Shown here piece by piece: positions 52,601 to 61,563 of a stretch of DNA of 64,000 bases; position 1 is the stretch's first letter, and the number at the start of each line of letters is the position of its first letter. The notes under the pieces were generated by a model that saw only the letters and a program-made list of their open reading frames with translations, did no database searches and was not told the DNA's origin. Source of the DNA: Neotamlana laminarinivorans (lineage in GTDB: Bacteria; Bacteroidota; Bacteroidia; Flavobacteriales; Flavobacteriaceae); NCBI RefSeq assembly GCF_020523925.1, contig NZ_JAJAPW010000009.1, positions 1 through 64,000 of the forward strand, given 5' to 3'. Position numbers and translations under genes: made by a program.

Positions 52601-53242
52601 CTAATTCTTATCCTCCAATAAAGGCACAAAACGAAATTCGCCAAACTCATGTTGCTCAAATTCTTTGGGGCCTTTTCTAATAAACATTGTCATAATTTGC
52701 ACATCATCTCCCACAGGAATTACTAACCTACCTCCTATTTTTAGTTGTCCTAAAAGCGGTTTAGGCACAAAAGGTGCTCCAGCTGTAACAATAATACTAT
52801 CAAAAGGGGCTTCTTCTGGTAAACCTTTGTAACCATCGCCAAAAATCAACTTTTTAGCACGATAACCTAGTTTGGGTAAAAATCTACTGGTTTTTTTAAA
52901 CAACTCCTGTTGGCGCTCAATACTAAAAACACGAGCCCCAAGTAAACATAATACAGCTGTTTGGTAACCGCTACCTGTTCCAATTTCTAAAACTTTATGT
53001 CCTGGTTCAATTTGCAACAATTCACTTTGAAAAGCTACGGTATAAGGTTGCGAAATAGTTTGGTCTGCAGCAATAGGAAACGCTTTATCTTGGTATGCAT
53101 GGTCTAAAAAACTAGAATCCATAAACAAGTGCCGTGGTATTTTGCCAATAGCCTGCAAAACTTTTTCGTTAGTAATGCCTTTGTTTTTTAACACATTAAC
53201 AAGTTGTTGGCGTAAGCCTTGGTGTTTAAAAGTATCTTTCAA
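52601..53242 (-). CDS. pcm: Protein-L-isoaspartate O-methyltransferase
   Basis: A 213-aa class I methyltransferase of the PCMT type: FMDSSFLDHAYQDKAFPIAADQTISQPYTVAFQSELL (the family's substrate lid), SAM motif VLEIGTGSGYQTAVLCLLG, and IIVTAGAPFVPKPLLGQLKIGGRLVIPVG. Repairs isoaspartyl damage in proteins. Divergent from the Gfo/Idh gene; its 3' side carries an 11-copy heptamer array. Confidence 0.94.
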   Translation of the reverse strand: MKDTFKHQGLRQQLVNVLKNKGITNEKVLQAIGKIPRHLFMDSSFLDHAYQDKAFPIAADQTISQPYTVAFQSELLQIEPGHKVLEIGTGSGYQTAVLCLLGARVFSIERQQELFKKTSRFLPKLGYRAKKLIFGDGYKGLPEEAPFDSIIVTAGAPFVPKPLLGQLKIGGRLVIPVGDDVQIMTMFIRKGPKEFEQHEFGEFRFVPLLEDKN

Positions 53243-53402
53243 TTTTTGGGTGGGTTTAGTTTGCTAAAATTAATTAAACATTTTAAAGCTAAAAACTATT
53301 TACAAAGATTTTATTTTTAGCATTACTTATCGGTAAAAAATCAATTTAAATCCCTAAATTCAACCTTTAATTATGTTATTTTTGTTTAAAACGTAAAATA
53401 TT

Positions 53403-54362
53403 ATGCTAAACGCCGGAGTACTTGGTGCAGGTCACCTTGGAAAAATTCATTTAAGACTATTAAATCAATCTAATAAATATAATCTTGTTGGTTTTTACGA
53501 TGCCGACGAAGAAAACGGGAAAAAAGTAGAAGCCGAATTTGGATATAAATTCTTCCCAACTATCGATGCTTTAATCGAGGCGGTTGATGTTGTAGATATT
53601 GTTACACCAACCTTATCGCATTACGATTGCGCTAAACAAGCCATAGCTAAAGGCAAACACATTTTTATTGAAAAACCAATTACAAACACTGTTGAAGAAG
53701 CAGAACATATTCGTGAATTACTTGCCGAAAACAAGTTACGCGGGCAAGTAGGCCACGTTGAGCGATTTAACCCTGCATTTTTAGCTGTAAAAGACGATAT
53801 AAACTCACCAATGTTTATTGAAACACACAGACTTGCAGAGTTTAACCCAAGAGGTACAGACGTTCCTGTGGTTTTAGATTTAATGATTCATGATATAGAT
53901 ATTGTTTTAAGCATTGTAAAATCTAAAGTTAAACATGTTTCGGCTAGTGGCGTTTCTGTTATTAGCGACACACCAGATATTGCTAACGCTCGTTTAGAGT
54001 TTGAAAACGGTTGTGTTGCCAATTTAACTGCTAGTAGAATTTCGCTTAAAAAAATGCGTAAAGCCCGATTTTTTCAAAAAGACGCTTACATTTCAGTCGA
54101 TTTTTTCACTAAAAAATGTGAGGTTGTAAAAATGAAAGATGCACCAGATAATCCGGGTGATTTCGATATGATTTTGCAAAACGCAGAAGGTGTAAAAAAA
54201 CAAATTTATTTTGATAACCCTGAAGTGTCTGATAACAATGCCATTTTAGATGAGCTTGAAACCTTTGCTGATGCTATAAACAACAACACAACACCTGTAG
54301 TTACACTTCACGATGGCACAGAAGCGTTACGTGTTGCTAACCAAATTATAAACTGTTTCTAA
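53403..54362 (+). CDS. Gfo/Idh/MocA-family oxidoreductase
   Basis: A 319-aa NAD(P)-dependent oxidoreductase: Rossmann start AGVLGAGHLGKIHLRLL, EKP motif in HIFIEKPITNTVEEAEHI, RGQVGHVERFNP and substrate-side LMIHDIDIVLSIVKSK. Substrate not identified; the family acts on sugars, inositols or cyclic acids. First gene of a four-gene plus-strand run with hbd, yggS and the exonuclease. Confidence 0.9.
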   Translation: MLNAGVLGAGHLGKIHLRLLNQSNKYNLVGFYDADEENGKKVEAEFGYKFFPTIDALIEAVDVVDIVTPTLSHYDCAKQAIAKGKHIFIEKPITNTVEEAEHIRELLAENKLRGQVGHVERFNPAFLAVKDDINSPMFIETHRLAEFNPRGTDVPVVLDLMIHDIDIVLSIVKSKVKHVSASGVSVISDTPDIANARLEFENGCVANLTASRISLKKMRKARFFQKDAYISVDFFTKKCEVVKMKDAPDNPGDFDMILQNAEGVKKQIYFDNPEVSDNNAILDELETFADAINNNTTPVVTLHDGTEALRVANQIINCF

Positions 54363-54365
54363 AAC

Positions 54366-55253
54366 ATGAAAAACATTGCTGTAATTGGAGCGGGCACCAT
54401 GGGAAATGGTATTGCGCATACTTTTGCGCAATGCGATTTTAAAGTAAATTTAATTGACATTAATGATGCTGCTTTAAAATCGGGATTAAACACAATTTCA
54501 AAAAACCTAGATAGGCAATTAGCCAAGGATAAAATATCTGAAGCCGATAAAACTAAAACTTTATCTAATATTTCAAGTTTTACAAATATTGAAGAAGGTG
54601 TAAAACAAACCGATTTGGTTATAGAAGCGGCCACCGAAAATCTCGATTTAAAACTTGAAATTTTTAAACAACTTGATACTTTTTGTTCATCTGAAACTAT
54701 TTTAGCTACAAATACCTCATCAATATCTATAACTCAAATTGCAGCTGTAACCAACAGAGCTCATCAGGTTATTGGGATGCATTTTATGAATCCAGTGCCC
54801 ATAATGCCCTTGGTTGAAGTAATTCGCGGTTACAATACCAGCAATTCGGTTTGCAAAACCATAATGGAATTATCGAAAACGTTAGGTAAAACACCTGTTG
54901 AAGTTAACGATTACCCGGGTTTTGTTGCCAATCGCATTTTAATGCCCATGCTTAATGAAGCCATTGAAACACTTTTTAACGGTGTTACTGGCGTTACAGA
55001 AATAGATACTGTTATGAAACTAGGAATGACACACCCAATGGGACCATTACAGTTAGCCGATTTTATTGGTTTAGATGTTTGTTTATCTATTTTAAACGTT
55101 ATGTACACTGGCTTTAAAAACCCAAAATATGCACCTTGCCCTTTATTAGTTAATATGGTTAACGCAGGAAAACTAGGTGTAAAATCTGGCGAAGGTTTTT
55201 ATGATTATTCCGAAGGAAAAAAAGCCGAAAAAATCTCAAAACAATTTAGTTAA
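54366..55253 (+). CDS. 3-hydroxybutyryl/3-hydroxyacyl-CoA dehydrogenase
   Basis: A 295-aa NAD enzyme: IAVIGAGTMGNGIAHTFAQ dinucleotide motif, MHFMNPVPIMPLVEVIRG (catalytic His), PGFVANRILMPMLNEAIETL, and MTHPMGPLQLADFIGLDVCLSIL, matching short-chain (Hbd-type) 3-hydroxyacyl-CoA dehydrogenases. Oxidizes 3-hydroxybutyryl-CoA to acetoacetyl-CoA. It is 3 bases behind the Gfo gene and its stop overlaps the YggS ATG (TAATG). Confidence 0.93.
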   Translation: MKNIAVIGAGTMGNGIAHTFAQCDFKVNLIDINDAALKSGLNTISKNLDRQLAKDKISEADKTKTLSNISSFTNIEEGVKQTDLVIEAATENLDLKLEIFKQLDTFCSSETILATNTSSISITQIAAVTNRAHQVIGMHFMNPVPIMPLVEVIRGYNTSNSVCKTIMELSKTLGKTPVEVNDYPGFVANRILMPMLNEAIETLFNGVTGVTEIDTVMKLGMTHPMGPLQLADFIGLDVCLSILNVMYTGFKNPKYAPCPLLVNMVNAGKLGVKSGEGFYDYSEGKKAEKISKQFS

Positions 55254-55921
55254 TGTCTATTACACAGAATTTAAATACCATTAAAAACACTTTACCCGAA
55301 CATGTAACTTTAGTTGCTGTATCTAAAACAAAACCTGTAAGCGATATCATGGAAGCTTACAATACCGGACAACGCATATTTGGTGAAAATAAAATACAAG
55401 AAATGGCAGAAAAGTATGAGCAAATGCCAAAAGATATTGAGTGGCACATGATCGGGCATGTACAACGAAATAAAGTGAAATACATGGCCAGTTTTGTAAG
55501 TTTAATTCACGGTGTAGATAATTTTAAGTTACTTAACGAAATTAACAAGCAAGCACTTAAACACGACCGAGTTATCAACTGTTTGCTTCAAATAAAAATT
55601 GCTGAAGAAGACAGCAAATTTGGAATGACAGCCGACGAAGCTTCAGAGATACTACAATCGGAAACGTTTTCAGAATTAAAAAACATAAATATTGTTGGTG
55701 TTATGGGAATGGCAACATTTACTGATAATGAACAACAAATTGAAAACGAATTTAAATATCTTAAAACAACTTTTAACGAGTTGAAAAAACTAAATACTGA
55801 AAACTGCAAACTAAATACAATCTCCATGGGCATGAGTGGTGACTACGAATTAGCTATAAAATGCGGCAGTAATATGGTTCGAGTTGGAAGTAGTATATTT
55901 GGTAGTAGAAATTATAGTTAA
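55253..55921 (+). CDS. YggS-family PLP-homeostasis protein
   Basis: A 222-aa PLP-binding protein: the lysine loop VAVSKTKPVSDI, GENKIQEM, WHMIGHVQRNKVKY, and MGMSGDYELAIKCGSNMVRVGSSIFG for the phosphate. Family members (PLPBP/YggS) regulate pyridoxal-phosphate supply rather than catalyse a known reaction. Translationally coupled to hbd. Confidence 0.93.
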   Translation: MSITQNLNTIKNTLPEHVTLVAVSKTKPVSDIMEAYNTGQRIFGENKIQEMAEKYEQMPKDIEWHMIGHVQRNKVKYMASFVSLIHGVDNFKLLNEINKQALKHDRVINCLLQIKIAEEDSKFGMTADEASEILQSETFSELKNINIVGVMGMATFTDNEQQIENEFKYLKTTFNELKKLNTENCKLNTISMGMSGDYELAIKCGSNMVRVGSSIFGSRNYS

Positions 55922-55969
55922 GTCAACGAACACTGTTAAGAAACCTAACAGCCAATAAATAACCATCAA

Positions 55970-57346
55970 CTAAAAACAAAAAAAATCTACGCAATTCTCG
56001 ACATAGAAACCACTGGCGGTAAGTACAACGAAGAAGGCATTACAGAAATAGCCATTTACAAATATGATGGGCATGAAGTGGTCGATCAATTTATAAGTTT
56101 AATAAACCCCGAGCGCGAAATTCAGCCCTTTGTGGTTAATTTAACAGGAATAAATAGCAACATGCTGCGCAATGCTCCTAAATTTTACGAGGTAGCAAAA
56201 CGTATTGTAGAAATTACTAATGATTGCATTATTGTTGCGCACAATGCGAAATTCGATTACAGGATTTTGCAAACTGAATTCCGTCGTTTAGGTTTTGAAT
56301 ACGAACGCAAATCGTTATGTACTGTAGAGCTTTCAAAATATTTAATTCCAGATTTACCGTCATACAGTTTAGGGAAATTAGTGCGTTCGCTAGGTATTCC
56401 AGTAACCGATAGGCACAGAGCTTCTGGTGATGCTTTGGCTACGGTTAAGCTATTCAAATTATTGTTAAGCAAGGATTCAGAAAAAAAAATAATTCAAGAA
56501 TCGGTAAGACAAAACCCAAAACACCAATTAGAACCAAGACATTTAGATATTTTAAGTCAACTACCATCCATCACTGGTGTTTATTACATACATAATACCG
56601 ATGGCGAAATTATATACATTGGTAAAAGCAACAACATAAAAAAACGAATTAATCAGCATTTCACAGGAACAAACCCAAAATCTAAAAAAATACAATCTAA
56701 AGTTTACACAGTAACCTATGAAGCTACAGGTAGCGAACTCGTTGCTTTACTAAAAGAAAGTGAAGAAATAAAACGAGTTAAACCTATTTTAAACAGGCAA
56801 TTAAGACGCTCAATTTTCACACACGCATTGTATAGCTTTAAAGATGAAAACGGTTATATTAATTTAAAAATAGATATAGCCGATGGGCGTAAAAAACCAA
56901 TAACCACTTTTACCAACAGGCAAAGCGGAAAAAGTTTTTTAACCAAAGCGGTTGAAGATTATTCGCTATGCCAAAAGTTAGCGGGTTTATATAACACAAA
57001 ATCTAGTTGTTTTAATTACGAAATTAAAGCCTGTGAAGGTGCTTGTATTCAAAAAGAATCTCCAGAAAGTTATAACAAACGTGTCATGGCTTTAATTGAT
57101 AAAAATAGCTACACCAATAAAAACATGGTAATTATAGATAGAGGTCGAGATGTAGATGAGCGCAGTGCTATTTTAATTGAAAACGGTGTTTTTAAAGGCT
57201 TAGGGTTCTTCAACTTAAATTATCAAATTAACAATATTGAAGTGTTAGAATCTATTATAACACCAATGCAAAATAATAGAGATACGCAGCATATAATTCA
57301 AAGTTATATCCGTAAAAATAAACGCTTAAAAATTATTACCCTTTAA
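55970..57346 (+). CDS. DnaQ-like 3'-5' exonuclease fused to GIY-YIG nuclease (start unresolved)
   Basis: A protein of about 458 aa with an N-terminal DEDD exonuclease domain (AILDIETTGGKYNEEGITEIAIY, then VAHNAKFDYRIL, DRHRASGDALATVKLF) and a GIY-YIG/UvrC-like domain (TGVYYIHNTDGEIIYIGKSNNIKKRINQHF) plus a Cys-rich tail (CFNYEIKACEGACIQ). The Exo I acidic motif lies upstream of the first GTG (56078), so that start is too late; the frame is open back to an in-frame TAA at 55946 with no ATG, GTG or TTG. CTA 55970 (LKTKKIYA) is given as a placeholder. Role in DNA repair is inferred. Confidence 0.85.
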   Translation, partial: LKTKKIYAILDIETTGGKYNEEGITEIAIYKYDGHEVVDQFISLINPEREIQPFVVNLTGINSNMLRNAPKFYEVAKRIVEITNDCIIVAHNAKFDYRILQTEFRRLGFEYERKSLCTVELSKYLIPDLPSYSLGKLVRSLGIPVTDRHRASGDALATVKLFKLLLSKDSEKKIIQESVRQNPKHQLEPRHLDILSQLPSITGVYYIHNTDGEIIYIGKSNNIKKRINQHFTGTNPKSKKIQSKVYTVTYEATGSELVALLKESEEIKRVKPILNRQLRRSIFTHALYSFKDENGYINLKIDIADGRKKPITTFTNRQSGKSFLTKAVEDYSLCQKLAGLYNTKSSCFNYEIKACEGACIQKESPESYNKRVMALIDKNSYTNKNMVIIDRGRDVDERSAILIENGVFKGLGFFNLNYQINNIEVLESIITPMQNNRDTQHIIQSYIRKNKRLKIITL

Positions 57347-57355
57347 CGTCAAAAT

Positions 57356-59317
57356 ATGAACAAAACTTTACTATTATTAGCTTTTTTCAGCTATTTTGCC
57401 TTATCTGCCCAAACGTTTAATTCTACAGACCTACGTGTTACTAAAGACGATTTAACATTAAACACTTACGAAAAAGATTCTACTGCCAATGCCTTAGTAC
57501 TTTACGAGCAAGGTAACAGCTATTTCGATAGGCACGATTATGTTTTAACAACCAAAGAAAAACATAAATTAAAAATATTAAATAATCAAGGTTTTGATCA
57601 TGCTACAATTGAGGTGTATTTGTATTCTGAAAAATCTGATAGCGATAAAGAAAAGATTGAAGATATAATAGCTACAACTTATAACATTGAAAACAATGAA
57701 GTTATAGCAACCAAATTGAGTGAAGAAAATATTTATAAAACAAGATATAACGAACATTACAATAAAGTTACATTTACACTACCCAACGTAAAAGCTGGTT
57801 CTGTTATAACGTACAGTTATACGCTAATTTCTCCTTTTATGTGGAAATATAAAGGTTGGGAATTTCAAAGCAGTATACCAAAATTATACAGTGAATATAA
57901 AGCCAGTATTCCCGGAAATTGGTTATACCATAAAAAGCTTATTGGATCAGAAAAATTTGCGGTAAACGAAGTAGACATTAAAAAAAACTGCTTAACAAGC
58001 TTCAATGGTGGAAAAGCAGATTGTGAAGAAAGCGTTTACGCCATGAAAAATGTTCCTGCATTTATTGAGGAAGATTACATGACGACTACAGATAATTATT
58101 TAGCCAGAATTGAATACGTTTTAAAAACGTTCCATAGTATGGATGGGGTTATTAAAAACTATACAAAAACCTGGAAAGACGTAGACAAAGAGTTTAAAAC
58201 AGAAGATGGCATTGGAAAACAATTAAGAAAAAAAGTAAATACCGAAGAGCTTTTAAGTCAAGATATTTTAAACAATCAAAATACCTTAGAAAAAACCCAA
58301 GCCATTTATAAATATGTACAAAATAATTACTCCTGGAATAACGATTATAAATTATTTTCAGATTTTACTATTAAAGAATTAACCAAAACAAAAACAGGAA
58401 ATGTTTCGGCTATAAACATATTACTTCACAACCTGTTAGACCAAACGGGTATTAACGTTAAACCTGTGCTACTTTCAACAAGATCTAACGGTTACCCAAC
58501 AAAAATTTTTCCGGTAATAGACGATTTTAATTACTTAATAGTAAAAGCAACCATTAATGGTAAAGACTATTTACTAGATGCCACAAATAAATTTTTAGCC
58601 TTTGGCGAATTACCATATAAATGTTTAAATTATTATGGAAGAGAATTAGACTTTAAAGAAGGAAGTAACTGGGTAGATATAGAACCACAATCCATATCAC
58701 GAGTTATGTATAGCGTAAATGCAAGCATAAACGATAACGACGAAATTATAGGAAAGGTAAAAGATAAATATACCGGCTACGATGCCTATTTTACAAGGCA
58801 ATCTTATTTTGAAAACAAAGAAGAATACGTAGACGAGCTTATAAACAACACCCCTTTTCTAGAAATATATAACCACGAAACAAGCACAACGGGAAAAACA
58901 GAAAACACCTTTGCCGAAACTTACGATTTTGAATATACCATAGACGATAACACAAACCTAGTTTACCTAAACCCATTCATTATAAAGTTTTTTAAAGAAA
59001 ACCCCTTTAAATTACAAGAACGCTCCTACCCTATAGAACTTGGTTACCAAAGAAACTACTTATATAGTTTCAGCATCGATTTGAAAGATAAATATACTGT
59101 ACAAGAACTACCTAAACCAACCCGTTTAGCATTACCTAATAACACAGGCGATGTATCATTTTCAGCACAGCAATTAGGCAATAAAGTTTTACTAAATTTT
59201 AAACTAAGCCTAAATTCGGTAATTTATCCAGCAGAATACTATCCGTATTTAAAAGAATTTATGGGTAAAGTGGTCAATATTCAAAAAAACTCCATTATTG
59301 TATTAAGTAAAAATTAA
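57356..59317 (+). CDS. DUF3857 transglutaminase-like exported protein
   Basis: A 653-aa protein with signal peptide (residues 1-18, SAQ-TF) and DUF3857 N-terminal part (YDRHDYVLTTKEKHKLKILNNQGFDHATIEVYL begins at about 57; FTLPNVKAGSVITYSYTLISPFM). A transglutaminase-type core follows (TQAIYKYVQNNYSWNNDY; GNVSAINILLHNLLDQTG, where the Cys of active members is replaced by Ser or Ala here), then a C-terminal beta domain. Often linked to surface or peptidoglycan processes; no catalytic activity can be claimed because the nucleophile Cys is not seen in the expected place. Follows the exonuclease by 9 bases. Confidence 0.8.
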   Translation: MNKTLLLLAFFSYFALSAQTFNSTDLRVTKDDLTLNTYEKDSTANALVLYEQGNSYFDRHDYVLTTKEKHKLKILNNQGFDHATIEVYLYSEKSDSDKEKIEDIIATTYNIENNEVIATKLSEENIYKTRYNEHYNKVTFTLPNVKAGSVITYSYTLISPFMWKYKGWEFQSSIPKLYSEYKASIPGNWLYHKKLIGSEKFAVNEVDIKKNCLTSFNGGKADCEESVYAMKNVPAFIEEDYMTTTDNYLARIEYVLKTFHSMDGVIKNYTKTWKDVDKEFKTEDGIGKQLRKKVNTEELLSQDILNNQNTLEKTQAIYKYVQNNYSWNNDYKLFSDFTIKELTKTKTGNVSAINILLHNLLDQTGINVKPVLLSTRSNGYPTKIFPVIDDFNYLIVKATINGKDYLLDATNKFLAFGELPYKCLNYYGRELDFKEGSNWVDIEPQSISRVMYSVNASINDNDEIIGKVKDKYTGYDAYFTRQSYFENKEEYVDELINNTPFLEIYNHETSTTGKTENTFAETYDFEYTIDDNTNLVYLNPFIIKFFKENPFKLQERSYPIELGYQRNYLYSFSIDLKDKYTVQELPKPTRLALPNNTGDVSFSAQQLGNKVLLNFKLSLNSVIYPAEYYPYLKEFMGKVVNIQKNSIIVLSKN

Positions 59318-59346
59318 ACTTATAATTTTTAAGTACTTTTGATTTT

Positions 59347-60189
59347 ATGAGTAAAACACAAAAACCTTGGCAAAAAAAACTTCATGAAATAATTTATGAA
59401 GCCGATACACCTGCCGGAAAATTATTCGACATTGTTTTACTAATAATTATTTTAGCAAGTGTTATTTTAGTAATGCTCGAAAGCGTAAAAAGTTTCGAAA
59501 AACACGTAGCTATACTCGATACCCTCGAATGGATAATAACCATACTTTTTACTATTGAATATTTTGCCAGAATAATTACCGTAAACAAACCCTACAAATA
59601 CATTTTTAGTTTTTACGGTATAGTCGATTTTCTATCTACTATACCAAAATACATTTCCCTATTTTTTGGTGGCATTCATGCTTTAGCGGCATTACGAGCC
59701 CTAAGATTACTTCGTGTTTTCCGCATATTAAAACTAGCACGATATTTAGGTGCATCAAAAAATCTAACAAATGCCATAAAAGCAAGCAGAGCCAAAATTT
59801 CGGTATTTTTATTCGCCGTATTAATTGTAGCCATAATTTTAGGCACCATAATGTATCTGGTAGAAGGCGAAGAAAACGGATTTTCAAACATACCTAAAAG
59901 CGTATATTGGTGTATTGTAACCCTTACCACTGTTGGTTTTGGCGATATTGCACCACAAACACCTTTAGGTCAATTTTTAGCCTCACTAGTCATGATTTTG
60001 GGTTACGGTATAATAGCTGTACCAACAGGCATTGTTTCTTCCGAATATTCAAATCAAAATAAAAATTCAAATAACGATAACAAAACTCCAATCGTACATT
60101 TAAACTCGCAATCGTGCGCCAACTGTTTAGCCAGTAAACACCAAGATGGTGCAAAATTTTGCCATAACTGCGGCCATCCATTACATTAA
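59347..60189 (+). CDS. Voltage-gated-like potassium channel with C-terminal zinc ribbon
   Basis: A 280-aa six-helix ion channel: S1-S3 helices (about 25-45, 58-78, 87-105), an S4 with Arg at every third place (ALRALRLLRVFRILKLAR, residues 114-131), and the K+ filter TVGFGD (195-200) in the pore loop before S6. The C-terminal tail (residues 255-280) carries two CxxC pairs, C257/C260 and C272/C275 (CANCLASKHQDGAKFCHNC), a zinc-ribbon-like end. Probably a K+ channel; how the ribbon controls gating is unknown. Confidence 0.9.
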   Translation: MSKTQKPWQKKLHEIIYEADTPAGKLFDIVLLIIILASVILVMLESVKSFEKHVAILDTLEWIITILFTIEYFARIITVNKPYKYIFSFYGIVDFLSTIPKYISLFFGGIHALAALRALRLLRVFRILKLARYLGASKNLTNAIKASRAKISVFLFAVLIVAIILGTIMYLVEGEENGFSNIPKSVYWCIVTLTTVGFGDIAPQTPLGQFLASLVMILGYGIIAVPTGIVSSEYSNQNKNSNNDNKTPIVHLNSQSCANCLASKHQDGAKFCHNCGHPLH

Positions 60190-60197
60190 AACAATTA

Positions 60198-60280
60198 GGG
60201 CGTTACCACAAGGGTCGGGCTTTCGCTACTCGCTGCCTTCTGCGGCGGCGAGCTCAAACATGCCGCTCAATCCCTAACGC
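60198..60280 (-). repeat. Flavobacterial intergenic repeat, copy 2
   Basis: Reverse-oriented homolog of the element at 32496-32586: on the minus strand it begins GCGTTAGGGATTGAGC, contains AGCGAAAGCCCGACC, and ends GGTAACGCCC. It lies directly after the channel stop codon and before miaA. See copy 1. Confidence 0.75.
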
Positions 60281-60358
60281 GATAAGATACTTAGTTAATC
60301 ATTACAAATATCTTGTAAAATCGTTAATTCAAATTAAATTTGTAAAAAAATTAAAACT

Positions 60359-61273
60359 ATTAATACAAACCCTAAATATTTAATATCAATAGTTGGCCCA
60401 ACAGCCATAGGTAAAACTGCATTAAGCATAAAATTGGCCAATTATTTTAATACCGAAATTATATCGGCAGACTCTAGGCAGTTTTTTAAAGAAATGCAAA
60501 TAGGCACCGCTGCACCAACACCAGAAGAATTAGCAGCAGCTAAACATCACTTTATTCATCATAAATCTATTCAAGATAATTACAGTGTAGGTGCTTTTGA
60601 AAAAGAAGCCATAAACCGTTTAGAAAAATTGTTTACCAAACACGATGTTGTAATAATGGTTGGTGGTTCTGGTTTGTATGTCGATGCCGTAACAAAAGGT
60701 TTAGACTATTTCCCCGATGTAGATAAAAGCATCCGCGAAAAATTAAATAGTGATTTAGAAGCCTTTGGTCTAGAACACCTTCAAAATCAATTAAAACAAC
60801 TTGACGAAGTATCATACAACACAATCGCTATCGATAATCCACACCGTGTAATTCGAGCGCTGGAAGTTTGTATTGGTAGCGGTAAGCCCTATTCTTCATT
60901 TTTAAATAAAGAAAAAAACAATAGAACGTTTAAAACCATAACCGTAGGTTTAACAGCAAACCGAGAATTAATATACAACCGCATAAACCAACGTGTAGAT
61001 ATTATGGTTAACCAAGGTCTTTTAGACGAAGTAAAAAATTTAATTCCTTTTAAACATTTAAACGCCTTAAATACGGTAGGCTATAAAGAAGTGTTCAACT
61101 ATTTTAATGGCACTTGGGAACTCGATTTCGCAGTTTCAGAAATAAAGAAAAACACACGTAGGTTTGCAAAACGACAACTTACTTGGTTTAAACGAAACGA
61201 AAACACACTTTGGTTCGATTATAAAACCGAGCTAACAGATATTATAAAAACAATTAACACAAAACTGAATTAA
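60359..61273 (+). CDS. miaA: tRNA dimethylallyltransferase (probable ATT start)
   Basis: A 304-aa protein if begun at ATT 60359 (MINTNPKYLISIVGPTAIGKTA). The P-loop GPTAIGKT lies upstream of the first TTG (60434), which would remove it, so the true start is further up. Codons from the in-frame TAA at 60335 to the P-loop contain no ATG, GTG or TTG; ATT 60359 gives the normal MiaA N-terminus. Other signatures: SADSRQFFKEMQIGTA, GGSGLYVDAVTKGLDYFP, and RRFAKRQLTWFKRN. Adds dimethylallyl to A37 of tRNA. ppnP follows immediately. Confidence 0.88.
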   Translation: MNTNPKYLISIVGPTAIGKTALSIKLANYFNTEIISADSRQFFKEMQIGTAAPTPEELAAAKHHFIHHKSIQDNYSVGAFEKEAINRLEKLFTKHDVVIMVGGSGLYVDAVTKGLDYFPDVDKSIREKLNSDLEAFGLEHLQNQLKQLDEVSYNTIAIDNPHRVIRALEVCIGSGKPYSSFLNKEKNNRTFKTITVGLTANRELIYNRINQRVDIMVNQGLLDEVKNLIPFKHLNALNTVGYKEVFNYFNGTWELDFAVSEIKKNTRRFAKRQLTWFKRNENTLWFDYKTELTDIIKTINTKLN

Positions 61274-61552
61274 ATGATAAAAGTAAACGAATATTTTGAT
61301 GGAAAAGTAAAATCGTTAGGGTTAAAAAACACACAAGGTAATTTTACAATTGGTGTTTTAACTAAAGGCACTTACGAATTTAATACATCAACTAAAGAAT
61401 GGATGACTTTAACAGCCGGAGCTTGGGAAATTCAATTACCAAATAGCGATAAAAAAACATTTGGCATTAACGAAACTTGCGAAATTCCTTCTGGAATAAC
61501 CTTTACAGTTTACGCCTTAGAAGATTCGGCGTATTTATGTAAATATGAGTAG
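61274..61552 (+). CDS. ppnP: Pyrimidine/purine nucleoside phosphorylase PpnP
   Basis: A 92-aa cupin-like protein closely matching the PpnP (formerly UPF0345) family: VNEYFDGKVKSLGLKN, TIGVLTKGTYEFNTSTKEWMTLTAGAW, EIPSGITFTVYALEDSAYLCKYE. Splits several nucleosides with phosphate. Its ATG begins directly after the miaA TAA. Confidence 0.9.
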   Translation: MIKVNEYFDGKVKSLGLKNTQGNFTIGVLTKGTYEFNTSTKEWMTLTAGAWEIQLPNSDKKTFGINETCEIPSGITFTVYALEDSAYLCKYE

Positions 61553-61563
61553 TTAGCGTAGTT

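Noticed and set aside
57356-59317. Active transglutaminase
   Set aside because: The expected catalytic Cys was not found, only the fold and DUF3857 region.
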